A stretch of DNA of 64,000 bases, from the NCBI RefSeq assembly GCF_003966735.1, contig NZ_AP017378.1:248001-312000 (forward strand), written 5' to 3'. The position numbers were made by a program, and so were the translations under genes. The notes below the pieces were generated by a model, which ran no database searches, was not told where the DNA came from, and worked only from the letters and a program-made list of their open reading frames with translations. Positions 17,416 to 25,594 of the stretch are shown here, piece by piece. Numbering within the stretch: the first letter of the stretch is position 1; each line of letters opens with the position of its first letter. This stretch comes from Desulfovibrio ferrophilus (GTDB lineage Bacteria; Desulfobacterota; Desulfovibrionia; Desulfovibrionales; Desulfovibrionaceae).

Positions 17416-17733
17416 TTAGACGCAGCCGGTGGGCTTGGGCAGGCCAGCCATCTTGCAAGCGCCCTTACCGGGACCGGAGGGGAACAGCTCGTAGATGTGC
17501 TTCAGCTTGAAGCCAGTGACCTTGGAGAGGATGCGCACCATGGGTGCGATACCGTTCTTCTTGTAGTAGTCCTGCAAGAAGTCGAGAACCTTCTGGTGCT
17601 CGTCGGACATCTCTTTAATGCCTTCGGACTCCTGAACGTACTCAACCCACTCGGGGCTCCAGTCTTCAAAGCGCTGCAGGAAACCGTCTTCATCAATCTC
17701 AAAGCTTTTGCCTTTAAATTCAACAGTAGCCAT
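17416..17733 (-). CDS. dsrC: DsrC, sulfur-carrier substrate of dissimilatory sulfite reductase
   Basis: The 105-residue protein matches DsrC in length and sequence (MATVEFKGKSFEIDEDGFL; DYYKKNGIAP; CKMAGLPKPTGCV). Both conserved C-terminal cysteines are present, Cys93 and Cys104, ten residues apart. DsrAB uses these to form the DsrC trisulfide in sulfite reduction; TusE-type relatives have only the last one. It is therefore a working DsrC of the sulfate-reduction pathway in the cytoplasm, re-reduced by DsrMKJOP. It is monocistronic: AAGGAGG precedes the ATG and a strong terminator follows. The dsrAB genes are not in the window. Confidence 0.97.
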   Translation of the reverse strand: MATVEFKGKSFEIDEDGFLQRFEDWSPEWVEYVQESEGIKEMSDEHQKVLDFLQDYYKKNGIAPMVRILSKVTGFKLKHIYELFPSGPGKGACKMAGLPKPTGCV

Positions 17734-17991
17734 GTTCGTCCTCCTTTGAGGTGTTTGAACGTATCAAAGACGTTCCCAAAAAAACTGACGAATGCCAGAG
17801 TTAAACCTGAGCCGGAAAACCGGCAACCTATTGAACAAGCAGCTTCCGCTACTCAACTCCGTTGTGTTTTCTCCGAACTGGCCGGTGAAAAGTTAGGTGA
17901 GTCTAATGGCGCTCATGGTTTTTTGTCAATGGATTCTACCGGGAAATCGTCGAAAATATCGTTCTTGAAGAGTGACTTCAATTCCGATCTC

Positions 17992-19719
17992 TTAGCTTCC
18001 CAGTAGTTCTTCAATATGTTCGCGTGCAAAGTCCAGGTCAGCATCCAGTTGCAGGGCGTTGGCCAGACAATGCAGGGCTTCTTCTGTCTGCCCCAGGAAT
18101 TTGTAGCACAGGCCCAGATTTGCAAGGTCCATGGCTGATCCTGAATCCAGATCCAGGGCAGCTTTGAAGTCTTTGGCTGCGGTTTCGTATCTTCCGCTCT
18201 TGAAGTGGGATACACCACGCAGGTTGAAGTACTCCTTGACCTCGTCCGAGAAACTGATGGCCCGATCAAGATGGGGCAATGCGGTTTCGAAGTCTCCGGC
18301 CTGGGTCAGGGCGAAGGCCTGATAGAATGCAGCCAGTCCTTTATCCTCGGAGTCATCCTGCAGGGGCTCGGCCATGGCAAAGAGTTCTGTTGCCAGGGGC
18401 ATGTCGCCCCCCTTCAAGGCGACCATGGCCCGATAGAATGGCATGAAATGCGCGTCAGGGTAGATTTCTTCCAGAATGTCGAGGCTCTTTTCGGCCACGG
18501 GGACGGGCATGTCCTCGGCCAGGATGCGTCCCACGAACATGCCCAGGCTGGCGCGTTCGGTGCGCTCGCGGAACAGGAAGCCGGGGACGAGATTGTAGTT
18601 GGCCGGGATGCCAAGTTCCGGGTGGGTCGTGGCTACGCTGTACAGGGTGTAGCCCATGGCTGTAAGGCCGCGGGTAAGGCCCATCAGTTCATCCAGAATG
18701 TCGTCGCTCTCCAGAGTGGGCAGGCTGCTCAGGGGGACAACGGGGCCTTCGGTGAGCCACTTGAAGTCTTCGACAGCAAGATACTTGGGCAGGCCGGAGG
18801 CTTCGTAGTTGGCACCGGTCTCGAAGTCGCCTCCCAGTTGCGCAACCTCTGTCAGGGCTCGGATGGCGGCTTTGGCCGGAGACGATGCTGTTCCTGCCGT
18901 GTAAACGATCTCGCTCTTTTCAGGGAAGGTCGCGGGGTCGTATGCGATGGCAGCGACTGTTGGCGCGGGAAAGCCCAGAGTCATGTCCTTGAGCCAGACT
19001 TTGAGGCCGTTGTCCCGGAAACAGGCGAGGAGCCTTGCCAAGACAGGGTCCTCAACGGCGTCGAGGTCGATGGTGGGCATTTCCGGGGTGGTGCGATCCG
19101 TCACGGCGCAGACATGCCGCTCGATGAGTTCGGCTGCTCCCTGCGCAATGGACTCCTCATAGGTGTTTCCTGCGCTGGAACCGTTGAATTCGTTGAGCTT
19201 CTTGAACAGGTCCAGGGGAATGTATTCTTCACGCCCCTGGGAAATATTGGTTACCGGTGTGAACTTCCACTGCACCAGATCAAGGATGCGAACCGCGTTC
19301 GCCGCGGAGATGTCGTCTCCGGCGGCTTTGATAATCTGGGTGATGTCCATGACCTTGCCGGGCCACTTATCAAGGGCTTCGCTCCAGGTGGCGGTGGTGA
19401 AGTCGCCATAATCATCCCAGAAGGAAAAGTAGCTGAAGCGTTCGGTCAATTCCATCAATGCCGAGGCTTCGGCCTGGATGGGGGAGGCTCCTTTGCCCAT
19501 CTGCTTGCGGGTGGGCATGACCTTGCGTGCCCCTGGGCCAGTGATGGAAAGAAACACGGGGATGTCCAGGCGGCCGGTATCGATGCGTCTGGTTTCGGCG
19601 AGGATGTCGTTGCCATAGTCTTCCAGCAGCTTGCGCACGCGGGCAACGGTATCCTCGGGTGCAATGGCCTTGTCCTGGTCGGTAGTATAGGTCTTGATGC
19701 AGCTTTTGAGTTCGATCAT
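17992..19719 (-). CDS. YcaO-domain protein with C-terminal TPR repeats
   Basis: The 575-residue protein has an N-terminal YcaO domain (about 45-400) and TPR repeats (about 415-575, for example LAAFYQAFALTQAGDFETAL). YcaO ATP-binding signatures are intact: SALMELTER (86-94), AELIER (197-202) and RALTEVAQ (288-295). YcaO enzymes use ATP to activate peptide amides and form thioamides or azolines; E. coli YcaO instead affects RimO-dependent methylthiolation of ribosomal protein S12. The ATG at 19719, with AGGAT upstream, is preferred over TTG at 19722. It lies four bases after the methyltransferase gene and upstream of dsrC. Substrate unknown; a link to sulfur transfer is an inference from the neighbourhood. 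Confidence 0.85.
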   Translation of the reverse strand: MIELKSCIKTYTTDQDKAIAPEDTVARVRKLLEDYGNDILAETRRIDTGRLDIPVFLSITGPGARKVMPTRKQMGKGASPIQAEASALMELTERFSYFSFWDDYGDFTTATWSEALDKWPGKVMDITQIIKAAGDDISAANAVRILDLVQWKFTPVTNISQGREEYIPLDLFKKLNEFNGSSAGNTYEESIAQGAAELIERHVCAVTDRTTPEMPTIDLDAVEDPVLARLLACFRDNGLKVWLKDMTLGFPAPTVAAIAYDPATFPEKSEIVYTAGTASSPAKAAIRALTEVAQLGGDFETGANYEASGLPKYLAVEDFKWLTEGPVVPLSSLPTLESDDILDELMGLTRGLTAMGYTLYSVATTHPELGIPANYNLVPGFLFRERTERASLGMFVGRILAEDMPVPVAEKSLDILEEIYPDAHFMPFYRAMVALKGGDMPLATELFAMAEPLQDDSEDKGLAAFYQAFALTQAGDFETALPHLDRAISFSDEVKEYFNLRGVSHFKSGRYETAAKDFKAALDLDSGSAMDLANLGLCYKFLGQTEEALHCLANALQLDADLDFAREHIEELLGS

Positions 19720-19723
19720 CAAA

Positions 19724-20458
19724 TTATCCTGCGAGTTTGCGTGGAGTCATGCGAATGACGTCGCACAGGAAGCGCTCGGTGTCGCCATCCTCGGTGGTCT
19801 TGCAACCGATGGTCTTGGAGGCTTGATGGAAATCCTGTTGAATGAGCTTGAAAAATCGCATAGCCTTGCGTTTGTGATCCCGGGAAATGAGAATCTGGGC
19901 CTCGGCTTCATGTTTGATATGAGCATTCAGGAATTTGGCAAGACCCCTGTGCAGCTTTTCGATGTACAGGACCTCTGCTCCGATAATGTAGTTGAAGCGT
20001 TTGCCCAAGCGATCTTCACTGAAGTCAGCACGTTGCACCTTGACTCGGTCGCTCAGGCCGTTTTGCAGAATATTGATTTGCGAGAAGATCAGGGCGTCGG
20101 GATTGATGTCCGTGATGACGGATTCAAAACCGTAAGCTCCGGCTGCCAGTCCGCAAACGCCGACGCCAGCACCGATTTCCAGCAATGTGGCGTTGTCTGT
20201 TTTGGGCAGGGTTCCGATCATGTGGGCAAGGATAACGGATGAAGGCCAGATCTTGGCCCAGAAGGGTAATTCGATGCCGTCTCGACCCGCGTGGGACGCG
20301 ATGCGCTCCACGTACTCGATCATGTTGGTGATCTGCAAAACCTGAAGGGTATGCCCGCCTGCGGACACCGGCTCGAAGGCGACTTCAAAGCGCTGGCTTG
20401 CATAGTCCAGCAGTTCGTCCAGAGGTGCGGCCAGAGAGATGGTCTCGTTGGTACTCAC
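19724..20458 (-). CDS. Class I SAM-dependent methyltransferase (Methyltransf_16-like)
   Basis: The GTG at 20458, preceded by GGAGG, gives a 244-residue protein. Longer frames run through the tRNA genes and are rejected. The SAM site is TLLEIGAGVGVCGLAAGAYG, followed by VITDINPDAL. The preceding FWAKIWPSSVILAHMI is typical of the Methyltransf_16 group, which contains protein-lysine methyltransferases. It is translated just before YcaO (four bases apart), so it may modify the same target protein; this is an inference. No signal peptide. Confidence 0.8.
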   Translation of the reverse strand: MSTNETISLAAPLDELLDYASQRFEVAFEPVSAGGHTLQVLQITNMIEYVERIASHAGRDGIELPFWAKIWPSSVILAHMIGTLPKTDNATLLEIGAGVGVCGLAAGAYGFESVITDINPDALIFSQINILQNGLSDRVKVQRADFSEDRLGKRFNYIIGAEVLYIEKLHRGLAKFLNAHIKHEAEAQILISRDHKRKAMRFFKLIQQDFHQASKTIGCKTTEDGDTERFLCDVIRMTPRKLAG

Positions 20459-20492
20459 GTAAGGTCCTCCCGGTTTGACCTGGTCGGGGAAT

Positions 20493-20522
20493 AAAAAAAA
20501 CGCCGGCTCAAAAAGCCGGCGT
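20493..20522 (-). terminator. Terminator downstream of tRNA-Gly/tRNA-Cys
   Basis: A perfect CGCCGGCT / AGCCGGCG stem is followed on the minus strand by a run of eight T. It separates the tRNA transcript from the methyltransferase gene 35 bases further on. T-rich flanks on both sides could make it work in both directions. Confidence 0.85.
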
Positions 20523-20532
20523 TTCATTTTTA

Positions 20533-20607
<75 letters not shown>

Positions 20608-20610
20608 TTG

Positions 20611-20685
<75 letters not shown>

Positions 20686-20705
20686 CCATGAACCGAGGAC
20701 TTGAG

Positions 20706-20734
20706 CGTATAGTCCAGAGATTTGATGCTGTCAA
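20706..20734 (-). promoter_or_regulatory. Sigma-70 promoter for tRNA-Cys/tRNA-Gly
   Basis: On the minus strand TTGACA (20734-20729), 17 bases and TATACG (20711-20706). The expected transcription start is just before the tRNA-Cys 5' end. Confidence 0.8.
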
Positions 20735-20845
20735 TGATCATCTGGAAGAAATTCAAATCCCCATCGATTCGGTGGGAACCTACCTGTTCCTGCGCCGGTG
20801 GGCAAGCCCCAAAATGCCGTTGTGCGCGATTTTTTTGGTAGGAAT

Positions 20846-20872
20846 GAAAAAGGCCGGTCATTGACCGGCCTT
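20846..20872 (-). terminator. Terminator of the second tRNA-Gly gene
   Basis: A near-perfect inverted repeat of 11-12 bases (AAGGCCGGTCA / TGACCGGCCTT) is followed by T residues on the minus strand, directly after tRNA-Gly. It makes that tRNA a separate transcript. Confidence 0.8.
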
Positions 20873-20881
20873 GGAAATTCG

Positions 20882-20956
<75 letters not shown>

Positions 20957-20990
20957 TCACGTGGTGCTTCGTCGTTGAAGCGAGAAGTCT

Positions 20991-21018
20991 TCTATCCAGA
21001 CAGGCCTCCAACTGTCAA
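20991..21018 (-). promoter_or_regulatory. Promoter for the second tRNA-Gly
   Basis: TTGACA (21018-21013) with a 16-base spacer and a weak -10, GATAGA (20996-20991), about 35 bases before the tRNA 5' end. Confidence 0.55.
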
Positions 21019-21035
21019 CAGAAAAACTAAAAAAA

Positions 21036-21794
21036 TTATGATTTTTGCCAGACCAGGGCGTTGGCTCCGTTCAGGGCCTTGAAGGACTGCCCCTTCAAAA
21101 TACCTGTATGTACTTTACTTGCGTCATCGACTCTCGCTCCGGCCAGGGCGTTAACCCCAAGATTGAACAGGCTGGGCGCAAACGGGGTGCTTGGTCCTAG
21201 AATCAGAATGTAGGCGTCATTGCGGCACAGGTTGAGCAGGTCGGCAAGGGTGCCGTTGAGCAGGGCAGTGCCGGTGATGGCAACCACATCAGCCTCGGGG
21301 AGAACCAGACGAGCGTCGGTTGCGGGCAGGTCACCCGGACGTGGGGCAAGCTCCAGAACCGAGAGCTGCGCAAACTCGGGTCGCATGTGTTCCACAAAAG
21401 GGAAGTGCCCGATAATGACCACATTTCGGCCAATACCATGTTCAAGGATCAATCCCTGGCCCTTGGTCTGTTTCAGGATGGGGGGCTCCGGCATCAGGGC
21501 GTTGGCTGCCGCCAATCCAAGGGATTGGGCCTGCGGGATGAAATTGGGTGGATGGAGAAGCCACTGGGCAAGCTCCAGGCCGGAAGGAGGCAACTCACTC
21601 AAGTCTGGCTGACTCAAGTCGCCAAGACCATGTGATCCCTGGCATGAGGCCAGTCCGGTTTGGTCGCCACAGCTCACGGCGACCATATGCGAACCAATGG
21701 ATATTTTGGTGATTGGAGCCTCCGCGTTTTGCAGGTCAGCGAGAATATCTTTCAGTATGCGATGTTGGGTGGTATGCTTTGGCGATTGTGGCAT
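21036..21794 (-). CDS. DUF364/DUF4213-type protein (putative heavy-metal chelation domain)
   Basis: The 252-residue cytoplasmic protein resembles the DUF4213-DUF364 pair. An N-terminal part contains IGSHMVAVSCGDQTGLAS. A Rossmann-like C-terminal part has VVIIGHFPFVEHMR, LPEADVVAITGTALLNGTL and ILILGPSTPFAPSLFNLGVNALAG; the last pattern is characteristic of DUF364. Family members are suggested to bind metals or metal-chelators, but the role is unproven. The gene stands alone, with a tRNA promoter starting right behind its stop codon. Confidence 0.75.
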   Translation of the reverse strand: MPQSPKHTTQHRILKDILADLQNAEAPITKISIGSHMVAVSCGDQTGLASCQGSHGLGDLSQPDLSELPPSGLELAQWLLHPPNFIPQAQSLGLAAANALMPEPPILKQTKGQGLILEHGIGRNVVIIGHFPFVEHMRPEFAQLSVLELAPRPGDLPATDARLVLPEADVVAITGTALLNGTLADLLNLCRNDAYILILGPSTPFAPSLFNLGVNALAGARVDDASKVHTGILKGQSFKALNGANALVWQKS

Positions 21795-22006
21795 TGAGCA
21801 TTCCGGCGGTTGATAGTTACGCGATGCGGGGGTTCACCCAGGGCAATCTGTCGGAATGCCCGAAAAAACAGGGAAACATCGCAGAAACATGAAACTAATA
21901 CGCAGGACTTTACTTTTCAAGGCGTTATGAATTAAAACGTCGCTCTTGATATCGGTTTTGATGGTTGGGCAATCGACCGTTGAGCCTCTTGAACGGAGGG
22001 ATACAT

Positions 22007-22369
22007 ATGGAAGCCAAGGATCTCGAATTCTTTCGGAAGTATCTGACTCAGGAACTTGATGATATTCTGCGCAAGGGCGAGGAGACCATCGAGGACATGA
22101 CCGAGACGCGTGAGGTCTACGCAGACCCGGCTGACCGGGCCACTGCGGAGTCCGACCGCTCTTTTACCCTGCGACTTCGCGACCGCGAGCGCAAGCTGAT
22201 CAAGAAGATTCAGGCTGCACAGCGTCGTATTGACGATGGCTCATTTGGCTATTGTGAAGAATGCGGCGATGACATCAGCGTGGAACGTCTAAAGGCCCGC
22301 CCGGTGACTACGCTATGCATTGAATGCAAGAGCCGTCAGGAAGAAGAGGAAAAGGTCCGCGGCGACTAA
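22007..22369 (+). CDS. dksA: DksA/TraR family zinc-finger regulator
   Basis: The 120-residue protein has the coiled-coil N-terminal half with acidic tip (DPADRATAESDRS) and a four-cysteine zinc finger: CEEC, 17 residues, CIEC. DksA-type proteins bind the secondary channel of RNA polymerase and, with ppGpp, adjust rRNA and stress promoters. GGAGGG precedes the ATG at 22007; an upstream start at 21965 would add 14 unrelated residues. The next gene follows after 22 bases. Confidence 0.9.
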   Translation: MEAKDLEFFRKYLTQELDDILRKGEETIEDMTETREVYADPADRATAESDRSFTLRLRDRERKLIKKIQAAQRRIDDGSFGYCEECGDDISVERLKARPVTTLCIECKSRQEEEEKVRGD

Positions 22370-22391
22370 ACCCCGCCTGTAGACTGCCATC

Positions 22392-23912
22392 ATGGAAGCC
22401 AACTTCTTCCGCTGTCTGGCGCGCGATCTGGTCCGAGAATTGTCGGGCTCTCGCGTCGACAAAATATACAATCCCGCCCCCGATGTCTGGACCTTCAAGG
22501 TCGGGACACATGGGGGCGCTTCGTTTTTGCTCCTGCGCGCAAGTCAGCGCCAGGGACTCCTGTTTCTGACATCGGAAAAACCGGCAAATCCGGCCAGCCC
22601 CTCGGCACAATGCATGTGGTTCAGGAAGCGACTTGTAAATCGTCGCCTGCTCGATGCTTGCGTGGATTGGACAGCGCGGGCCGTGGCCTTTGCCTTGTCT
22701 CCGGGTGAAGGAAACTGGCTGATGCTGTCTCCACAGGGAGCTCCAGCCCTGGTAGATCAGCTGCCTGCTGGATTTGGCGACGAACCGCCGTGGCCCGAGT
22801 TCAGGGCCTTGGCAGATGAAGACGCCTGGCTCAGTTACCCGCAGCTGACTCCACCGCTACGGCGGTTGTTGAGTACCATGGCTGAGGGGCGGGGACAGGC
22901 CGTGCTTGATGCTGTGCGTCGGGGAGGTTGTTCGCAATTCTTCCTGTATCAGGGCGCGGGTGGGCCACAGTTGTTGCCATGGCGTTTGCCCGAGACTCTG
23001 CGCGATTCCCGTAGCGAGAGTGTCTACGCAAGTGCCCTTGAGGCGGCAGATGAACTGGGGAGAGGGGAACTCTTTCCGCATTTGCGGGATTTGGCCGAGG
23101 CCGGTGAACGGAGTGCTTTGAAGGTCGAACGCCGGAGGATGAAACGGTCGCTGGCTTCTGTGGATAGGGATCAGGAACGTCTGGAGGGGATGGTTGCCCT
23201 GTCGCGGTATGGCGAAGCCCTGCGTGGCGAGCTGTATCGGTTGGACAAGCATGAGAAGCTTAAAGAAGTGGAAGTGCCGGGGCCCGACGGCGAACCGTTG
23301 TGTTTGGAACTGGACAGGCGCTTGACCGTGGCCGAAAACATGGAACGTTTTTTCAAGCTGGCAGCCAAGGGGCGACGGGGCCTCGAATTTGTGAAGATCA
23401 GACGCAGGGAGCTTCTACGTCGTCAGGCTGAACTGGAGCAGGGACGGCTGCCCGACGAGATCATGGAGCGGCTGGAACGGGGCGAGCAGCGGAGCAAGGT
23501 GCGGCAGGTTCCGCCCACGGTACGCAAAGGGTTGTCCGCGTTTCGAACCGAGGACGGCTTTGCCGTGTACCGGGGCAAGAATGCCCAAGCCAATCATGAT
23601 CTGGTGCGCAAGGTGGCCAGTCCCTTCGATCTTTGGTTTCATGCCCGAGGTGGTGCGGGGTCACACGTTGTGCTGAGGCGGGACTATCCGGACCAGGATG
23701 TCCCGCAGCGTAGCCTGGAGCAGGCCGCGACTCTCGCCGGACTTCGGAGTTTCGCGGCGGGTAATGCCCGTGCCGAGGTGATCTGCGCCCAGGTCAAGCA
23801 CGTTCATGCCGTCAAAGGTGCTGGGCCCGGCAAGGTGACTGTGGATTTGGAAGTGGCGGCCTTGAGCGTGAGTCTGGACCCTGAATTGGAAAAGCGCCTT
23901 GGTGTGGATTGA
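22392..23912 (+). CDS. NFACT family protein (RqcH/FbpA-like ribosome quality control factor)
   Basis: The 506-residue protein has the NFACT-N region at the start (MEANFFRCLARDLVREL, KIYNPAPDVWTF), a coiled-coil middle (about 230-380) and the NFACT-R domain with DLWFHARGGAGSHVVLR. RqcH binds stalled 50S-peptidyl-tRNA complexes and adds C-terminal alanine tails. It is shorter than the 570 residues of Bacillus RqcH. The Asp-Arg pair needed for tRNA recruitment is not obvious: the position I would align reads A-R in DWTARAVAF. A tailing function is therefore uncertain. It is likely co-transcribed with dksA. Confidence 0.85.
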   Translation: MEANFFRCLARDLVRELSGSRVDKIYNPAPDVWTFKVGTHGGASFLLLRASQRQGLLFLTSEKPANPASPSAQCMWFRKRLVNRRLLDACVDWTARAVAFALSPGEGNWLMLSPQGAPALVDQLPAGFGDEPPWPEFRALADEDAWLSYPQLTPPLRRLLSTMAEGRGQAVLDAVRRGGCSQFFLYQGAGGPQLLPWRLPETLRDSRSESVYASALEAADELGRGELFPHLRDLAEAGERSALKVERRRMKRSLASVDRDQERLEGMVALSRYGEALRGELYRLDKHEKLKEVEVPGPDGEPLCLELDRRLTVAENMERFFKLAAKGRRGLEFVKIRRRELLRRQAELEQGRLPDEIMERLERGEQRSKVRQVPPTVRKGLSAFRTEDGFAVYRGKNAQANHDLVRKVASPFDLWFHARGGAGSHVVLRRDYPDQDVPQRSLEQAATLAGLRSFAAGNARAEVICAQVKHVHAVKGAGPGKVTVDLEVAALSVSLDPELEKRLGVD

Positions 23913-24185
23913 TTCTTAAAAATCAACCACTGCGGTTGCGTGGGAAAGATTTCTTATGGCTGATGCAGGCCGCTATAGATGGGTAACCATTATGGTTGGT
24001 TGCATTTGGCCTTGCTTTGAGTAAGCCGTTCAAAAGCGTGCAAATGAACGTAATATCGTCGCCTAAACAGCGTAAAAGAGAGTGGATGTCAGGTGCAAAA
24101 CTCTCTCAAAGCTGACGCTTGCTCTTCCGTAAGCCAAGGGTTGAGAAAGTCGCAGCAACGCCGCAGACGTTCACTTTTCAGCTGT

Positions 24186-24458
24186 TTATAGTTTGTCGAA
24201 GAACATCAAGCCGCCAATGACCATGAATCCTGCGGCGGCGATCTTTTTGACCAGATCGGCCGGGATTTTGTCGCAGATGAGGGATGCGAACATCACGCCC
24301 AGAAAACTCACGGTGACCAGGGCCAGGGATGAGCCTATGAACACGGTCCAGGGCTTTTGGGTCTTGGCGGTCATCATGATGCAGGCCAGTTGAGTCTTGT
24401 CGCCGAGTTCGGCCAGAAACAGGGTTGCAAAGGTGGTCAGGAACAATTTGAAATCCAT
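24186..24458 (-). CDS. TMEM165/GDT1 (UPF0016) family cation transporter, half-size
   Basis: The 90-residue membrane protein has one GDT1 unit: MDFKLFLTTFATLFLAELGD with the family ELGDKT motif, then two more hydrophobic helices. Full-length GDT1/MneA proteins have two such units (about 190-200 residues), so this form should work as an oligomer. The family exports manganese or exchanges calcium/manganese. The ATG at 24458 is chosen at the start of the family similarity. About 110 bases of 5' leader with hairpin potential precede it. Confidence 0.85.
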   Translation of the reverse strand: MDFKLFLTTFATLFLAELGDKTQLACIMMTAKTQKPWTVFIGSSLALVTVSFLGVMFASLICDKIPADLVKKIAAAGFMVIGGLMFFDKL

Positions 24459-24575
24459 GGTATCCTCGCTTGCATGGTGTGGCTGTCCCGCGTACACCGC
24501 GAGAGCGGGGAAAGTAATGGTGGCTCAGGCCCTGATTCCCCGGCACGATTGGACGAATGCCTCAATGATGACTAT
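24459..24575 (-). promoter_or_regulatory. Long structured 5' leader of the GDT1-family gene, possible riboswitch
   Basis: On the minus strand a -10-like TATAGT lies at about 24573-24578. About 110 bases of leader follow before the ATG. The leader contains GGGGAA paired at a distance with TTTCCCC, and a second GC-rich hairpin around CGCGGTGTACGCG. Genes of this family are often preceded by the manganese-sensing yybP-ykoY riboswitch; I cannot confirm that consensus here. Confidence 0.3.
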
Positions 24576-24616
24576 ATAATGGTTCACATCGAACGGTAAA
24601 GGCGGATGGAAACTGC

Positions 24617-25594
24617 ATGGTGAAGACGAGTTGTCAGGAACGCTCTCTCGAGTTTGAAGACTATGAGTTGGTGCGCGAGTTGTTCGGCCCGCAAGAAGCC
24701 AATCTTGCTGCTGTGGCCAAAGGCACAGGGGTGCATGTTCAGTCGCGCGGCAACAAGGTGTTCATGAAAGGCGAGAATGAGGATGACCTGAATCAGGCTG
24801 CTAACGCGCTGGTTCAGCTGTATGCCCATGTCAAAGCCGGACATGCCGTGTCGTCGCGAGATGTGGATCACGCTTTGGGAATTTTGAACACCGACCCTGG
24901 TGCCCAGATCAAAGATGTTTTTCGTGATGAAATTTTTGTTGTCTCCCCCAAGAAGCAGATCAGCCCCAAGACTTTGGGACAGCGCGACTACCTGCAGGCC
25001 ATTCGCGAGAGCGACCTGACTTTCGGCATCGGTCCGGCAGGAACGGGGAAAACCTATCTGGCCGTGGCCATGGCCGTATCCAGCCTGTTGGCGCGTAAGG
25101 TCAAACGTATTGTGCTGACCCGCCCGGCTGTGGAGGCCGGAGAGCGATTGGGTTTTTTGCCCGGTGATCTGGCAGAGAAGATCAACCCTTACCTGCGCCC
25201 TTTGTACGACGCCCTGCATGATATGCTGGACTTTGCAAAGGTCCAGGAGATGCTGGATACCAATATCATCGAGATTGCGCCCCTGGCTTTCATGCGCGGA
25301 CGCACTTTGAATGACGCCTTTATCATCCTGGATGAGGCGCAGAATACGACGCCTGAACAGATGAAGATGTTTTTGACCCGCCTGGGCTTCGGAGCCAAGG
25401 CCGTTGTTACGGGCGATGTCACGCAGATCGATCTTCCCGGCAAATCGTCTTCGGGCCTGGTCCAGGCCGCCAGTTGCCTTGGGGGAGTCGAAGGGATTTC
25501 CTTCATCAAATTCCACGAGGGCGACGTGATTCGTCATCCTCTCGTTGGAAGGATAGTCATGGCTTATGAGCGCTACGAAAAAACCAAGAACTAA
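24617..25594 (+). CDS. phoH: PhoH-like ATPase
   Basis: The 325-residue protein has an N-terminal KH-like part (about 10-90) and the PhoH P-loop domain with Walker A GPAGTGKTYLAVAMA (about 139-147), LTRPAVEAGERLGFLPGD, Walker B FIILDEAQNTTPEQMKMFL and VTGDVTQIDLP. PhoH proteins are RNA-linked ATPases, frequently encoded next to ybeY as here. It overlaps the next gene by 29 bases, so translation is coupled. A promoter with TATATA and TTGGAC lies upstream. Confidence 0.94.
   Translation: MVKTSCQERSLEFEDYELVRELFGPQEANLAAVAKGTGVHVQSRGNKVFMKGENEDDLNQAANALVQLYAHVKAGHAVSSRDVDHALGILNTDPGAQIKDVFRDEIFVVSPKKQISPKTLGQRDYLQAIRESDLTFGIGPAGTGKTYLAVAMAVSSLLARKVKRIVLTRPAVEAGERLGFLPGDLAEKINPYLRPLYDALHDMLDFAKVQEMLDTNIIEIAPLAFMRGRTLNDAFIILDEAQNTTPEQMKMFLTRLGFGAKAVVTGDVTQIDLPGKSSSGLVQAASCLGGVEGISFIKFHEGDVIRHPLVGRIVMAYERYEKTKN

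Noticed and set aside
18205-19758. Plus-strand frame of 517 codons over the YcaO gene
   Set aside because: It is antisense to intact YcaO motifs; it is rich in H, G and Q as expected of a shadow frame.
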